DNA from: a virus
DNA: 64,000 bases
Virus record (IMG/VR): IMGVR_UViG_3300022200_000019
Span: 1-64,000 of that record
Direction: 5' to 3' (one strand)
Shown: positions 51,721 through 59,112 of the stretch, one piece after another
How the letters are laid out: every line of letters starts with the position of its first letter
How positions within the stretch are numbered: position 1 is the first letter of the stretch
Made by a program: the position numbers and the translations under genes
Notes under the pieces: model-generated
Seen by the model: the letters and a program-made list of their open reading frames with translations, nothing else
What the model was told of the DNA's origin: nothing
Databases searched by the model: none

Positions 51721-51761
51721 ACTCAACACCCGAGGAAGACCTCGGGTGTTGAGTCCTTTTT
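51721..51761 (+). terminator. Very strong intrinsic terminator after gp32
   Basis: A 15-bp perfect stem (51721-51735 with 51740-51754, loop AAGA) is followed by CC and five T. Confidence 0.96.
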
Positions 51762-51794
51762 AATCCAGACTACTCTAGTAAAAATTTTTCATAT

Positions 51795-52730
51795 ATGATC
51801 ATTATCAACAATTACGGCAAGTTAATTGTAAAATCTAACAAATATCTCATAGGAGATCATCTTGGTGGTTTTGATCAAAATTTGCATTCGACTGTATTAG
51901 ATCAGGTTATTAGTTTAGCAATTGATAATAATATCGGCTCAATTTATACTGCGTATGTATTTCCTGATAATTTTAAAATAAAAAATATTAAATTCAAATA
52001 TTTAGAACGGTTAATTGGTGGTAACGGTTGGGAAGATCTCCGGAACTATAATATACATCCTGAAATTGAGTATAAGAATTTTATTTGTAGCTTTAATGGA
52101 TCAGATCATGTTAGCAGACAATTATTATCTTCTATACTAAACAACCAAGGTCATTTCAATCCAAAATACTCTAGTAAAAATTTTGCATATGATAACGATT
52201 GGGTAACATCTCATTTGGAAAACTTAAACTTAACAGATATTGAAATTCAATTATATTCTAGGTTTTTTGTTAATAACGATGAATTTAACAGCTCGGTATA
52301 TTCTTTTGGACACGTGCAATACGATCATAAAAACAATATCTATAATCTAGAAGATAAGTTAACAGGTAGTTTTTTACATATTGTAAGCGAATCAATGGCT
52401 ACAAGTTATTATCCGTTTGTAACTGAAAAATTTTTATATAGTATTGTGACACGAGGATTGTTTTTAGCATATGCGCACCCAGGCTGGCATGCACATATTG
52501 AAAAATATTATGGATTTAAATTATACAACACTATTTTTGATTACTCGTTTGATACAATAAAAAATCCAGTTAAACGTTTGATTAGATTAATAGAGACAGT
52601 ATCAAAATTTTCAACACTATCTGTAGATGATTGGAAAGATTTATATCATATGGAACAGGATAATATTGAATATAATTACGATCATTATTTTAGCGGTAGA
52701 TACAAAGAACATCTTGCACAATTTGAATAG
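51795..52730 (+). CDS. Glycosyltransferase-like protein (GT10-type C-terminus)
   Basis: A 311-residue, very AT-rich gene. The N-terminal half has no motif I can name. The C-terminal half reads LHIVSESMATSYYPFVTEKF, LAYAHPGWHAHIEKYYGFKL and FDYSFDTIKNPVKRLIRLIE. The order S-E-S...F-x-T-E-K...G-F...F-D-x-S-F-D is the donor-binding half of alpha-1,3-fucosyltransferase-like (GT10) proteins and of related phage proteins. A sugar-transfer role is likely; donor and acceptor are unknown. It is inserted between gp32 and uvsX. The composition differs from both neighbours, and no clear promoter or ribosome-binding site precedes it. Confidence 0.6.
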   Translation: MIIINNYGKLIVKSNKYLIGDHLGGFDQNLHSTVLDQVISLAIDNNIGSIYTAYVFPDNFKIKNIKFKYLERLIGGNGWEDLRNYNIHPEIEYKNFICSFNGSDHVSRQLLSSILNNQGHFNPKYSSKNFAYDNDWVTSHLENLNLTDIEIQLYSRFFVNNDEFNSSVYSFGHVQYDHKNNIYNLEDKLTGSFLHIVSESMATSYYPFVTEKFLYSIVTRGLFLAYAHPGWHAHIEKYYGFKLYNTIFDYSFDTIKNPVKRLIRLIETVSKFSTLSVDDWKDLYHMEQDNIEYNYDHYFSGRYKEHLAQFE

Positions 52731-52742
52731 ATCGTTTATAAT
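52714..52742 (+). promoter_or_regulatory. Sigma-70-type promoter of uvsX
   Basis: TTGCAC (52714-52719), a 17-nt spacer and TATAAT (52737-52742). The promoter overlaps the end of the preceding gene. AAAGGA follows before ATG 52765. Confidence 0.75.
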
Positions 52743-52764
52743 ATAATTTTTAAAAGGATAAATT

Positions 52765-53895
52765 ATGGCAAAACCATTTGACGTGAGCAAATTCCGCAAA
52801 GACATTACAAAAAGTATCGATGGACTTAGCATTGGTTTTAATGACCCAACTGATTGGGTATCTACAGGCAACTATGCCTTAAACTACCTTATCTCCGGTG
52901 ACTTCCACAGGGGTGTGCCAATGGGTAAGGTTACTGTGTTTGCAGGTGAATCGGGCGCAGGTAAATCATACTTTGTGTCTGGTAATATTGCTAAACATGC
53001 CCAACAACAGGGTATTTTTGTAGTAATGATTGACACAGAGAATGCACTCGACGAGCAATGGCTACACGCATTAGGTGTTGATACTAGTGAAGATAAACTA
53101 CTGAAACTTAGCATGAGCATGATCGATGATGTTGCTAAGACTATTTCGATGTTTATGAAGGATTATAAATCAATGCCTGAAGAAGAACGTCCTAAGGTAT
53201 TGTTTATTATTGACTCGCTAGGTATGTTGTTAACGCCAACTGATGTTGACCAGTTTGAAAAAGGTGATATGAAGGGTGATTTAGGCCGTAAGCCTAAGGC
53301 ACTTACTGCACTTGTGCGCAACACCGTAAACATGATTGGTGCTTACAACGTAGGTTTGGTAGCAACCAATCACACATACGCATCGCAAGATATGTTTGAT
53401 CCAGATGATAAAATTTCAGGTGGTCAAGGATTTATCTACGCATCGTCAATTGTAGTAGCAATGCGTAAACTAAAGCTCAAAGAAGACGAAGATGGTAATA
53501 AGACTTCTGACGTACATGGCATTCGCGCTGCATGTAAGGTTATGAAGACTCGCTACGCAAAACCATTTGAAGCAGTACAAGTTAAGATCCCGTATGAGAC
53601 TGGTATGAATCCATATTCTGGATTAGTCGATTTGGCTGAAAAGAAAGGTTTGTTAACCAAGTCTGGCAACCGTTTGCGTTTTGTAGAACGTAGTACGGGC
53701 GAAGAGGTACTTGCGTTTCGTAAAGCGTGGGAAAACAACGATGATGGAATTCTTGATAGACTCATGCAAGATTTTTCTTTTGTGGAAGAGCAGATAAGTA
53801 GCCAAGAAGCAAACATTACAGACAATGTCGCAGATCATGTTGTTGAAGAAGATGTTGCTGATTCACTAGGAGTACAAAAAGATTATGAGTCCTGA
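52765..53895 (+). CDS. uvsX: RecA-like recombinase UvsX
   Basis: A 376-residue strand-exchange ATPase (T4 UvsX has 391). Walker A is GESGAGKSY at 61-69. IDTENALDEQWLHALGVD near 95 carries the catalytic Glu. Walker B is VLFIIDSLGML near 149-159. GLVATNHTYASQDMFDPDDK holds the L2-type DNA-binding loop region. It forms filaments on gp32-coated ssDNA with the help of UvsY (55391) and drives recombination-dependent replication and repair. It has its own early promoter. The 3' end overlaps the small gene at 53885 by 11 nt. Confidence 0.96.
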   Translation: MAKPFDVSKFRKDITKSIDGLSIGFNDPTDWVSTGNYALNYLISGDFHRGVPMGKVTVFAGESGAGKSYFVSGNIAKHAQQQGIFVVMIDTENALDEQWLHALGVDTSEDKLLKLSMSMIDDVAKTISMFMKDYKSMPEEERPKVLFIIDSLGMLLTPTDVDQFEKGDMKGDLGRKPKALTALVRNTVNMIGAYNVGLVATNHTYASQDMFDPDDKISGGQGFIYASSIVVAMRKLKLKEDEDGNKTSDVHGIRAACKVMKTRYAKPFEAVQVKIPYETGMNPYSGLVDLAEKKGLLTKSGNRLRFVERSTGEEVLAFRKAWENNDDGILDRLMQDFSFVEEQISSQEANITDNVADHVVEEDVADSLGVQKDYES

Positions 53896-54127
53896 TATGG
53901 CTATGGAAATTTGGGAAGCATTACGCTCGCATATTAGCGGCGGCTTCCAACAAGCAGCTGATGATTTTGCAGCCGTGTTAATTGAAAACGGTATGAATGC
54001 CAGCGATATTGCTGCTGTTGCACAAGATAGTTATGTTATCAAAAGTCTTGCCGAATATGCTGATGAAGAATTGGTGTATGAAGAAGATGATAATGATGAT
54101 TATGAATTTTACGAAGACGACGGATAA
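53885..54127 (+). CDS. Small acidic protein after UvsX
   Basis: An 80-residue protein. Residues 1-55 form two or three helices (MEIWEALRSHISGGFQQAAD, FAAVLIENGMNASDIAAVAQ). The last 20 residues are almost all Asp, Glu and Tyr (EEDDNDDYEFYEDDG), like a DNA-mimic or partner-binding tail. It overlaps the uvsX stop by 11 nt, so it is translated from the same mRNA. The context suggests a recombination or replication accessory. No family is recognised. Confidence 0.65.
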   Translation: MSPDMAMEIWEALRSHISGGFQQAADDFAAVLIENGMNASDIAAVAQDSYVIKSLAEYADEELVYEEDDNDDYEFYEDDG

Positions 54128-54133
54128 TTATTA

Positions 54134-55381
54134 ATGGAAGAAAATCACTTCTTTCCAATAGCATCTAATACGGCATGTCAATTAAAATGGGTTTGGAATA
54201 CACTATATTTAAACTCGGGTAAAAGTTTTTCTTGTCATCGCACTGGTGGTACTATTCTTACAGAAGATAATTTTGATAATTTTCATAATACTTCAGTATT
54301 ACTTTCAGATAGAAAAAATATGCTCAACGGGAAGTGGCCTACACAAAGTTGTTCATATTGCCGACAGATCGAAGAACAAGGCGGTGTAAGTGATCGTATA
54401 CGCCAATGGTCGATACCGTATAAGGTTCCTCAAGAACTGGAAAAAAATCCAACTGCAATATCAGTTACTCCAACTGTACTAGAGGTATATTTTAGCAATG
54501 TTTGTAATATGGGGTGCCTGTACTGTACCTCGCAATTAAGTTCAGTTATTGAGGCCGAAAATACAAAATTTGGTGATTTTTTAAAAGGAACGGTTAAATT
54601 AGTTAATCATTCAAATCAATATCAAAAGTTACTACCGTTGTTTTGGAAATGGTTAGACAAGCACGGTCAAAACTTGTATAGATTAAACATTTTAGGAGGA
54701 GAGCCTTTTTTCCAACAAGAATTTAATACTTTACTTGAATATTTAACAGCTAACCCAATGCCAGAATGCGAACTCAACGTAGTAACAAATCTTAAAATTT
54801 CAAAGGTACAATTAGAAAAAATTGTACAGATATTTAGAACATTGCTTAAAAATAGGCATATAAGACGTGTTGATATCACATGCAGTATTGATTGCTGGGG
54901 CCCAGAACAAGAATATGTTAGATACGGAATGAATTTACAACAGTGGGAAGAAAATTTTAATTATTTGTTAACAAAAAAATGGCTAACATTAAATATCAAC
55001 CAAACAATATCACCATTAACAATTAAAACTATGCCTGAACTTTTAAGAAAACTGCGTAAGTGGAGACAAGAAAGAAAAATAGGTCATTGGTTTTCTGGAG
55101 TATCTCCGCAACCTGATTATTTAAAAGTTAATGTCCTCGGTGGCGATGTATTTGATCAAGACTTTAACGAAATTTTATACTTGATGCCAGATAATAACAA
55201 CGAAGATCGGTTAGCTAAAAAGTATATGGAAGGTATCTATAAAGAAACACATTCAACCGGTATAGTTCCTGATTTAGTTAATGATCTGTTCATTTTTCTT
55301 AATGAAAAAGATAGACGCAGAAATACAAATTGGCGAGATATCTTTCCTTGGTTAATTGACTTTGAAAATAAAATAAAATAA
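54134..55381 (+). CDS. Radical SAM protein with N-terminal cysteine cluster, copy 2
   Basis: A 415-residue enzyme. The C-x3-C-x2-C motif is CNMGCLYC (C124, C128, C131). LNILGGEPFFQQEF near 185 is the SAM-contacting GGE segment. As in the gene at 42552, extra cysteines lie before the SAM domain (C15, C34, C73, C76 in QSCSYC), where a twitch/SPASM-like auxiliary domain would be. The DITCSIDCWGPEQEYVRYGM segment matches SLSFDNIGKRYEYVRYGG of copy 1, so the two are related. The gene is AT-rich and inserted between uvsX and uvsY. Start and stop lie close to its neighbours with no promoter of its own. The substrate is unknown. Confidence 0.82.
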   Translation: MEENHFFPIASNTACQLKWVWNTLYLNSGKSFSCHRTGGTILTEDNFDNFHNTSVLLSDRKNMLNGKWPTQSCSYCRQIEEQGGVSDRIRQWSIPYKVPQELEKNPTAISVTPTVLEVYFSNVCNMGCLYCTSQLSSVIEAENTKFGDFLKGTVKLVNHSNQYQKLLPLFWKWLDKHGQNLYRLNILGGEPFFQQEFNTLLEYLTANPMPECELNVVTNLKISKVQLEKIVQIFRTLLKNRHIRRVDITCSIDCWGPEQEYVRYGMNLQQWEENFNYLLTKKWLTLNINQTISPLTIKTMPELLRKLRKWRQERKIGHWFSGVSPQPDYLKVNVLGGDVFDQDFNEILYLMPDNNNEDRLAKKYMEGIYKETHSTGIVPDLVNDLFIFLNEKDRRRNTNWRDIFPWLIDFENKIK

Positions 55382-55390
55382 AATATATAC

Positions 55391-55843
55391 ATGTGGTATA
55401 ACAAAGTAACACAAGATCTTTCTCAACTTCCTCAATTTATTGATTATTATAACGATGAATTGCAGGAAGCTAAACGAGAAGTTCGTATCGGCGGTAATGT
55501 AGAACAAAACATTAAGTTATTGCCCGGTGTTACAGAACATCGGTTTAATCAGCTTCAGGAAATTGAAGCAGTATTAAATTATCTCAATATTGAGCTACGC
55601 AAAATCAGACGCCGGCATTTTCAGAAGTATTTAGAAGGTTATGCACGAGCATTAACAAGTCGCGATGCTGAAAAGTATGTTGACGGCGAAGCTGAAGTAA
55701 TTGACATGGAAATGTTAATCAATGAGGTAGCATTATTGCGTAATCGTTGGTTAGGTATCATGAAAGGTCTCGAAACCAAGCAGTGGCAGATGGGACATAT
55801 TGTTAAACTTCGAACAGCTGGAATGGAGGACGTAAGTGTTTAA
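55391..55843 (+). CDS. uvsY: Recombination mediator UvsY
   Basis: A 150-residue, charged, mostly helical protein (T4 UvsY has 137). LPGVTEHRFNQLQEIEAVLN and ELRKIRRRHFQKYLEGYARA correspond to the basic helical DNA-binding part. VDGEAEVIDMEMLINEVALL then RNRWLGIMKGLETKQWQMGH matches the C-terminal region that drives UvsY hexamer formation in T4. UvsY loads UvsX on gp32-coated DNA. Its place downstream of uvsX, separated only by a small gene and the radical SAM insertion, agrees. The stop overlaps the next start by 8 nt. Confidence 0.82.
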   Translation: MWYNKVTQDLSQLPQFIDYYNDELQEAKREVRIGGNVEQNIKLLPGVTEHRFNQLQEIEAVLNYLNIELRKIRRRHFQKYLEGYARALTSRDAEKYVDGEAEVIDMEMLINEVALLRNRWLGIMKGLETKQWQMGHIVKLRTAGMEDVSV

Positions 55844-56591
55844 AAACGATCAAGAAGCACACGAGCATGCACTTGAAACATTAAATCTATTGTGGCAATA
55901 CAGTAGTTTTATGGAAAGCGTTGATACTTTAGCTGACATGGGTTGTGGCAACGGGTTTGATTTAGAATGGTGGGCTAATGCTTATATCTTAGATGATGAT
56001 GATAACGAAATTCCGTTAAACATTAAATGCACTGGTGTCGACTTAAAACCAGATTTGCCAATGGCAAAACAATATAAAAATGTTGTATATGAACGCAGAG
56101 ATTTTGAAACGTACTCGCTAAACAAAGAACAAAAAGGATTTGATGTTATTTGGTGCAATAACGCATTTCAATATGCAATCAATCCATTAGAAACACTTAG
56201 AACATGGTATGATTTAATGACCGACGGTGCTATGTTGTGTATAACAGTACCATCTACAACAGAAATTGAGTTTAATAGGCATAGAATTTCACAACATGAC
56301 TATTCATATTATCATTACACTCCTGTCAGTTTAATGCATATGCTGGCAGTCTCTGGGTTCGATTGTGCATTTATGAAAAAGGACGTTACTGAACCCTGGA
56401 TTAGAGCTGTGGTATACAAATCAGATATTAATCCAATGGATCCAAAAACTACCCGTTGGTATGATTTAGCAGAAACTGGGCTGCTTCCAGAAAGTGCTGT
56501 TAAGTGTATTAATTCTTATGGATATCTTAGACAACAAGATCTTGTACTTGAATGGTTAGACCGTAGTCTTCGCTGGCTTGGTGAAGATTAA
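55836..56591 (+). CDS. SAM-dependent methyltransferase
   Basis: A 251-residue class I methyltransferase. Motif I is LADMGCGNGFDLEWW near 32-46. Motif II has CTGVDLKPDLP near 66. FDVIWCNNAFQYAINPLETL near 105 is the motif IV region, followed by MLCITVPSTTEIEFNRHRIS. It resembles small-molecule or lipid/sugar methylases more than DNA methylases; no DPPY-type motif is present. The start is GTG 55836 with a good GGAGGA site at 55825-55830, overlapping the uvsY stop. It is the first gene of the glycan/methylation island but sits on the uvsX-uvsY transcript. Confidence 0.85.
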   Translation: MFKNDQEAHEHALETLNLLWQYSSFMESVDTLADMGCGNGFDLEWWANAYILDDDDNEIPLNIKCTGVDLKPDLPMAKQYKNVVYERRDFETYSLNKEQKGFDVIWCNNAFQYAINPLETLRTWYDLMTDGAMLCITVPSTTEIEFNRHRISQHDYSYYHYTPVSLMHMLAVSGFDCAFMKKDVTEPWIRAVVYKSDINPMDPKTTRWYDLAETGLLPESAVKCINSYGYLRQQDLVLEWLDRSLRWLGED

Positions 56592-56609
56592 ATCGTAAAC
56601 TACGCATAT

Positions 56610-56617
56610 AATAAATA
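56610..56617 (+). promoter_or_regulatory. Late promoter (AATAAATA) before the 186-nt leader
   Basis: AATAAATA overlaps a TATAAT hexamer (56607-56612). It lies 5 nt before ATG 56623, the same geometry as in four other units. Confidence 0.65.
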
Positions 56618-56637
56618 CTACAATGAAAATTGTAGTA
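56616..56637 (+). ncRNA. Perfect 9-bp hairpin with GAAA loop at the predicted transcript start
   Basis: TACTACAAT (56616-56624) pairs with ATTGTAGTA (56629-56637) around GAAA. It begins inside the late promoter. GGGGC/GCCC pairing follows near 56644-56656. This may be a regulatory leader, or only a promoter-proximal palindrome. Confidence 0.4.
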
Positions 56638-56703
56638 GTCACCGGGGCGTTAGCCCTATCTACAGAGAACATACCCGCTAGCTACAAGCAGCAAAAGCGT
56701 TAG
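56623..56703 (+). CDS. Possible 26-residue leaderless peptide
   Basis: An ATG exactly 5 nt after AATAAATA opens a 26-codon frame reading MKIVVVTGALALSTENIPAS then YKQQKR. It has a hydrophobic first half and a basic end. The promoter-to-ATG distance equals that of gp16, the HNH gene, the zinc-ribbon gene and the gene at 49726, which is the main support. It could be a leader peptide for the glycosyltransferase at 56804, or chance. A second short frame (56733-56807, 24 codons) overlaps the next start codon and is weaker. Confidence 0.35.
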   Translation: MKIVVVTGALALSTENIPASYKQQKR

Positions 56704-56803
56704 CGCATACTTAAATGTGAGCGTTAATACTGATGATTGTTTTGTTAGCGAAAGTAAGTGGATTGTACGGTAATCGCTGCAAAGAAAAAGATAAAGGAAG
56801 ATT

Positions 56804-57487
56804 ATGAAACCAATTCCTATTTTTATTGGGTACGACCCACGAGAAGCAATAGCATATCACACATGCGCTAATTCAATTATTAGACACGCAAGTAAACCAG
56901 TGTCAATTATTCCATTGGCATTGAACTTGTTTGATGATTATAAAGAAACGCACACGGACGGAAGCAATCACTTCATCTACAGTAGATTCCTTGTTCCGCA
57001 TTTAATGGATTATCAAGGATGGGCAATCTTTATGGACGGTGATATGATTGTGCGTGATGACATTGTTAAACTATGGGAATTACGTGAGATGGACAAAGAC
57101 GTAATGGTAGTTAAACATGATTACAAAACACGTATGGAAACAAAGTATCTTGGTGCTAAGAACGAAGACTATCCTCGCAAGAACTGGTCGAGCGTTATTC
57201 TTTGGAATTGTAATAGTCACCCTAATAGGATTTTAAAGCCAAAGTATATTCAAAATTCAACTGGCTCACACTTGCATCGTTTTAGCTGGATTAAAGACGA
57301 GCGGATAGGCGAACTGCCAGCAGAGTGGAATTGGCTTCCGGATGAATATGGAGAGAATCCAGATGCTAAATTGTTGCATTACACATTAGGTACACCAAGT
57401 TTTCACGAATTTGCCAATACACCAATGGGTAGTGAATGGCATCGTGAACGTATTTTAACCGAGTATTGCGAACAGCACGGTTTATGA
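56804..57487 (+). CDS. Glycosyltransferase, GT8-like
   Basis: A 227-residue GT-A enzyme. It opens IPIFIGYDPREAIAYHTCAN (4-23), the donor-binding start of GT8-like proteins. FIYSRFLVPHLMDYQGWAIF leads into MDGDMIVRDDI (about 76-86), whose D-x-D binds metal and nucleotide sugar. A C-terminal NWLPDEYGENPDAKLLHYTL supplies the metal-binding His region. It is a glycosyltransferase of unknown donor. A leader of about 185 nt precedes it. AAGGAAG gives the ribosome-binding site. The stop overlaps the next ATG (ATGA). Confidence 0.88.
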   Translation: MKPIPIFIGYDPREAIAYHTCANSIIRHASKPVSIIPLALNLFDDYKETHTDGSNHFIYSRFLVPHLMDYQGWAIFMDGDMIVRDDIVKLWELREMDKDVMVVKHDYKTRMETKYLGAKNEDYPRKNWSSVILWNCNSHPNRILKPKYIQNSTGSHLHRFSWIKDERIGELPAEWNWLPDEYGENPDAKLLHYTLGTPSFHEFANTPMGSEWHRERILTEYCEQHGL

Positions 57488-57981
57488 TCTTAAAAATTGA
57501 GTTTGGCTGCGGAGAAACTCCGCACAAAGAAGACTTTAAAACTTGCGATATACGAAATTTGCCAGGAATTGATTTTGTTTGCGCTGCATGGGATATTAAC
57601 AAGTATGTTCCTCCAAATTCAGTAAGTGAGATATATTCGAGACATTTCTTTGAACATTTAACGTTTACTCAAGGCCAAACAGTATTAGATGCCTGGTACG
57701 AAATCTTAATGTCAGGTGGCACAATCGAAATGAGCGTGCCTAACATGTTATATCACCTACATCAATGGATAGATTCTCGCAACGATCCTAAAAAGTTTGC
57801 TCATGCTCTTGCTGGGATATGGGGTTGGCAGCGCGGTGAATTCAACGACGTGTGGGATGTACACAAAAGTGGGTATGATGAACAATCTCTATACGAGTTA
57901 TTGAAAAATCATAAGTTTCAAAATATTGAAATCTGGACTTCAAAAAAATCTAAACATTTACATTGTAAATGTTCAAAATAA
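57484..57981 (+). CDS. Methyltransferase-like protein
   Basis: A 165-residue protein of the class I methyltransferase fold. It opens directly with ILKIEFGCGETPHKEDFKTC, a shortened motif I without the usual preceding helix. Then come CDIRNLPGIDFVCAAWDINK (motif II region), VSEIYSRHFFEHLTFTQGQT (motif IV), and SGGTIEMSVPNM. The H-F-F-E-H-L and S-G-G-x-I-x-x-S-V-P-N pattern is typical of sugar or capsule-linked methylases. ATG 57484 overlaps the previous stop and is preferred over the in-frame codon at 57466. The protein is short for the family and may work only in a complex. Confidence 0.8.
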   Translation: MILKIEFGCGETPHKEDFKTCDIRNLPGIDFVCAAWDINKYVPPNSVSEIYSRHFFEHLTFTQGQTVLDAWYEILMSGGTIEMSVPNMLYHLHQWIDSRNDPKKFAHALAGIWGWQRGEFNDVWDVHKSGYDEQSLYELLKNHKFQNIEIWTSKKSKHLHCKCSK

Positions 57982-57996
57982 TAAAAAGAAAATACA

Positions 57997-59112
57997 ATGT
58001 CTAATCTTAGATTTCAAGCAATTGATGGTGTTTTCAGGTCGCATGTTCCCTTGCCAGATATGGAGTGTGTTGAATTTGTAACCAATGAAAGATCATTGTC
58101 GGGACCAATACCTGATGTGTATTTGCAATACAACATCGGAGAGTCTAAATTTGCAAAACGCTTCCGTAATATTTACAGTAGAATATATCATAGCGGCAAG
58201 CCCTGGATAGTAGTTGAAGAGGCTGCATTTAGAAAAGGCACAAATTCAAAACTGCCGTATTACCGATGGAGTTGGTTTTCATACTATAATGATTCTGGTA
58301 TACATTATATGCCGGATAGCCCTGGCGATAGATGGGATCAAATCCAACAAGAAAACGGAATTGAGATTTTTCCCTGGGAGTCACGAGGAGATAATATACT
58401 GTTTATGATGCAGCGTCCTATGGATACTAGTCTGGCTCCAATGGAGCAGAAATACGGCACCTACGCCAAATTTGTCGAACACAGTTTACATAAAATACGA
58501 GCTAATACCGACAGACCTATACGTATTAGGATGCATCCGTTGCGATGGGTTCAACAGATGGCATTCTTGCAACCGATTTTAGATCAAATTAAAGATTGTA
58601 CCATTAGTGAGCATAGTATACGCATTGATGCCGACGGTGTAGCTAGTGGTGGTAATAGTTTGTATAAAGATTTTGATTCTGCTTGGGCTGTAGTAGGGGC
58701 TAATTCAAATAGTCTGACAGAAAGTGTATGTTATGGCATACCAACATGGACGTTAGATTCTAGTGCTATGGCCTGGCCAGTAGCGAATAAACATCTGCAT
58801 CTCATTGAATCTCCAAACTTTCCATGTCGGCAACAATGGTTAAACAATATGGGGTATACCCAATGGCGTGTAGATGAAATTAAACATGGCGATCCATTAG
58901 TGCATTTGATGCAATGGTATCCAAAAGTTGTTGAATTGCGCAAACAAAGAGTTGATTGGTTGATCATACAAGAAAAATTAAGATTTTACCATGACGCCTT
59001 AAATATGTTTTTGAACGATAATCATCCTTGGCCTATTAAGAAGGATTTTAAGGCACATATCGATACTGTTACTCGACGAATGTTAAAAAAATCTAATAAG
59101 AATAAACCATGA
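57997..59112 (+). CDS. KpsS-like GT-B protein, copy 1
   Basis: A 371-residue protein. The C-terminal half follows the capsule-export/KpsS-like pattern. NILFMMQRPMDTSL is a first Rossmann strand. KIRANTDRPIRIRMHPLRWV near 165-184 is followed by the turn SAWAVVGANSNSLTESVCYG and IPTWTLDSSAMAWPVANKHL near 229-269. The T-D-R-P-x-x-I-R-x-H-P and S-x-x-x-x-E-x-x-x-x-G-x-P elements are repeated in the next two genes and in the partial gene at 63495. Relatives bind nucleotide sugars, but activity and target are not known here. The N-terminal half (about 1-130) is less conserved. It overlaps the next gene by 4 nt. Confidence 0.72.
   Translation: MSNLRFQAIDGVFRSHVPLPDMECVEFVTNERSLSGPIPDVYLQYNIGESKFAKRFRNIYSRIYHSGKPWIVVEEAAFRKGTNSKLPYYRWSWFSYYNDSGIHYMPDSPGDRWDQIQQENGIEIFPWESRGDNILFMMQRPMDTSLAPMEQKYGTYAKFVEHSLHKIRANTDRPIRIRMHPLRWVQQMAFLQPILDQIKDCTISEHSIRIDADGVASGGNSLYKDFDSAWAVVGANSNSLTESVCYGIPTWTLDSSAMAWPVANKHLHLIESPNFPCRQQWLNNMGYTQWRVDEIKHGDPLVHLMQWYPKVVELRKQRVDWLIIQEKLRFYHDALNMFLNDNHPWPIKKDFKAHIDTVTRRMLKKSNKNKP

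Noticed and set aside
55375-55395. Late promoter 5 nt before the uvsY start (TAAAATA)
   Set aside because: The element has an extra A and lacks TAAATA, and uvsY fits the uvsX transcript; it was not counted as a member of the leaderless set.
57466-57483. Start of the small methyltransferase at 57466
   Set aside because: It would extend into the previous gene; ATG 57484 overlaps the stop in the ATGA manner seen elsewhere and still keeps motif I.
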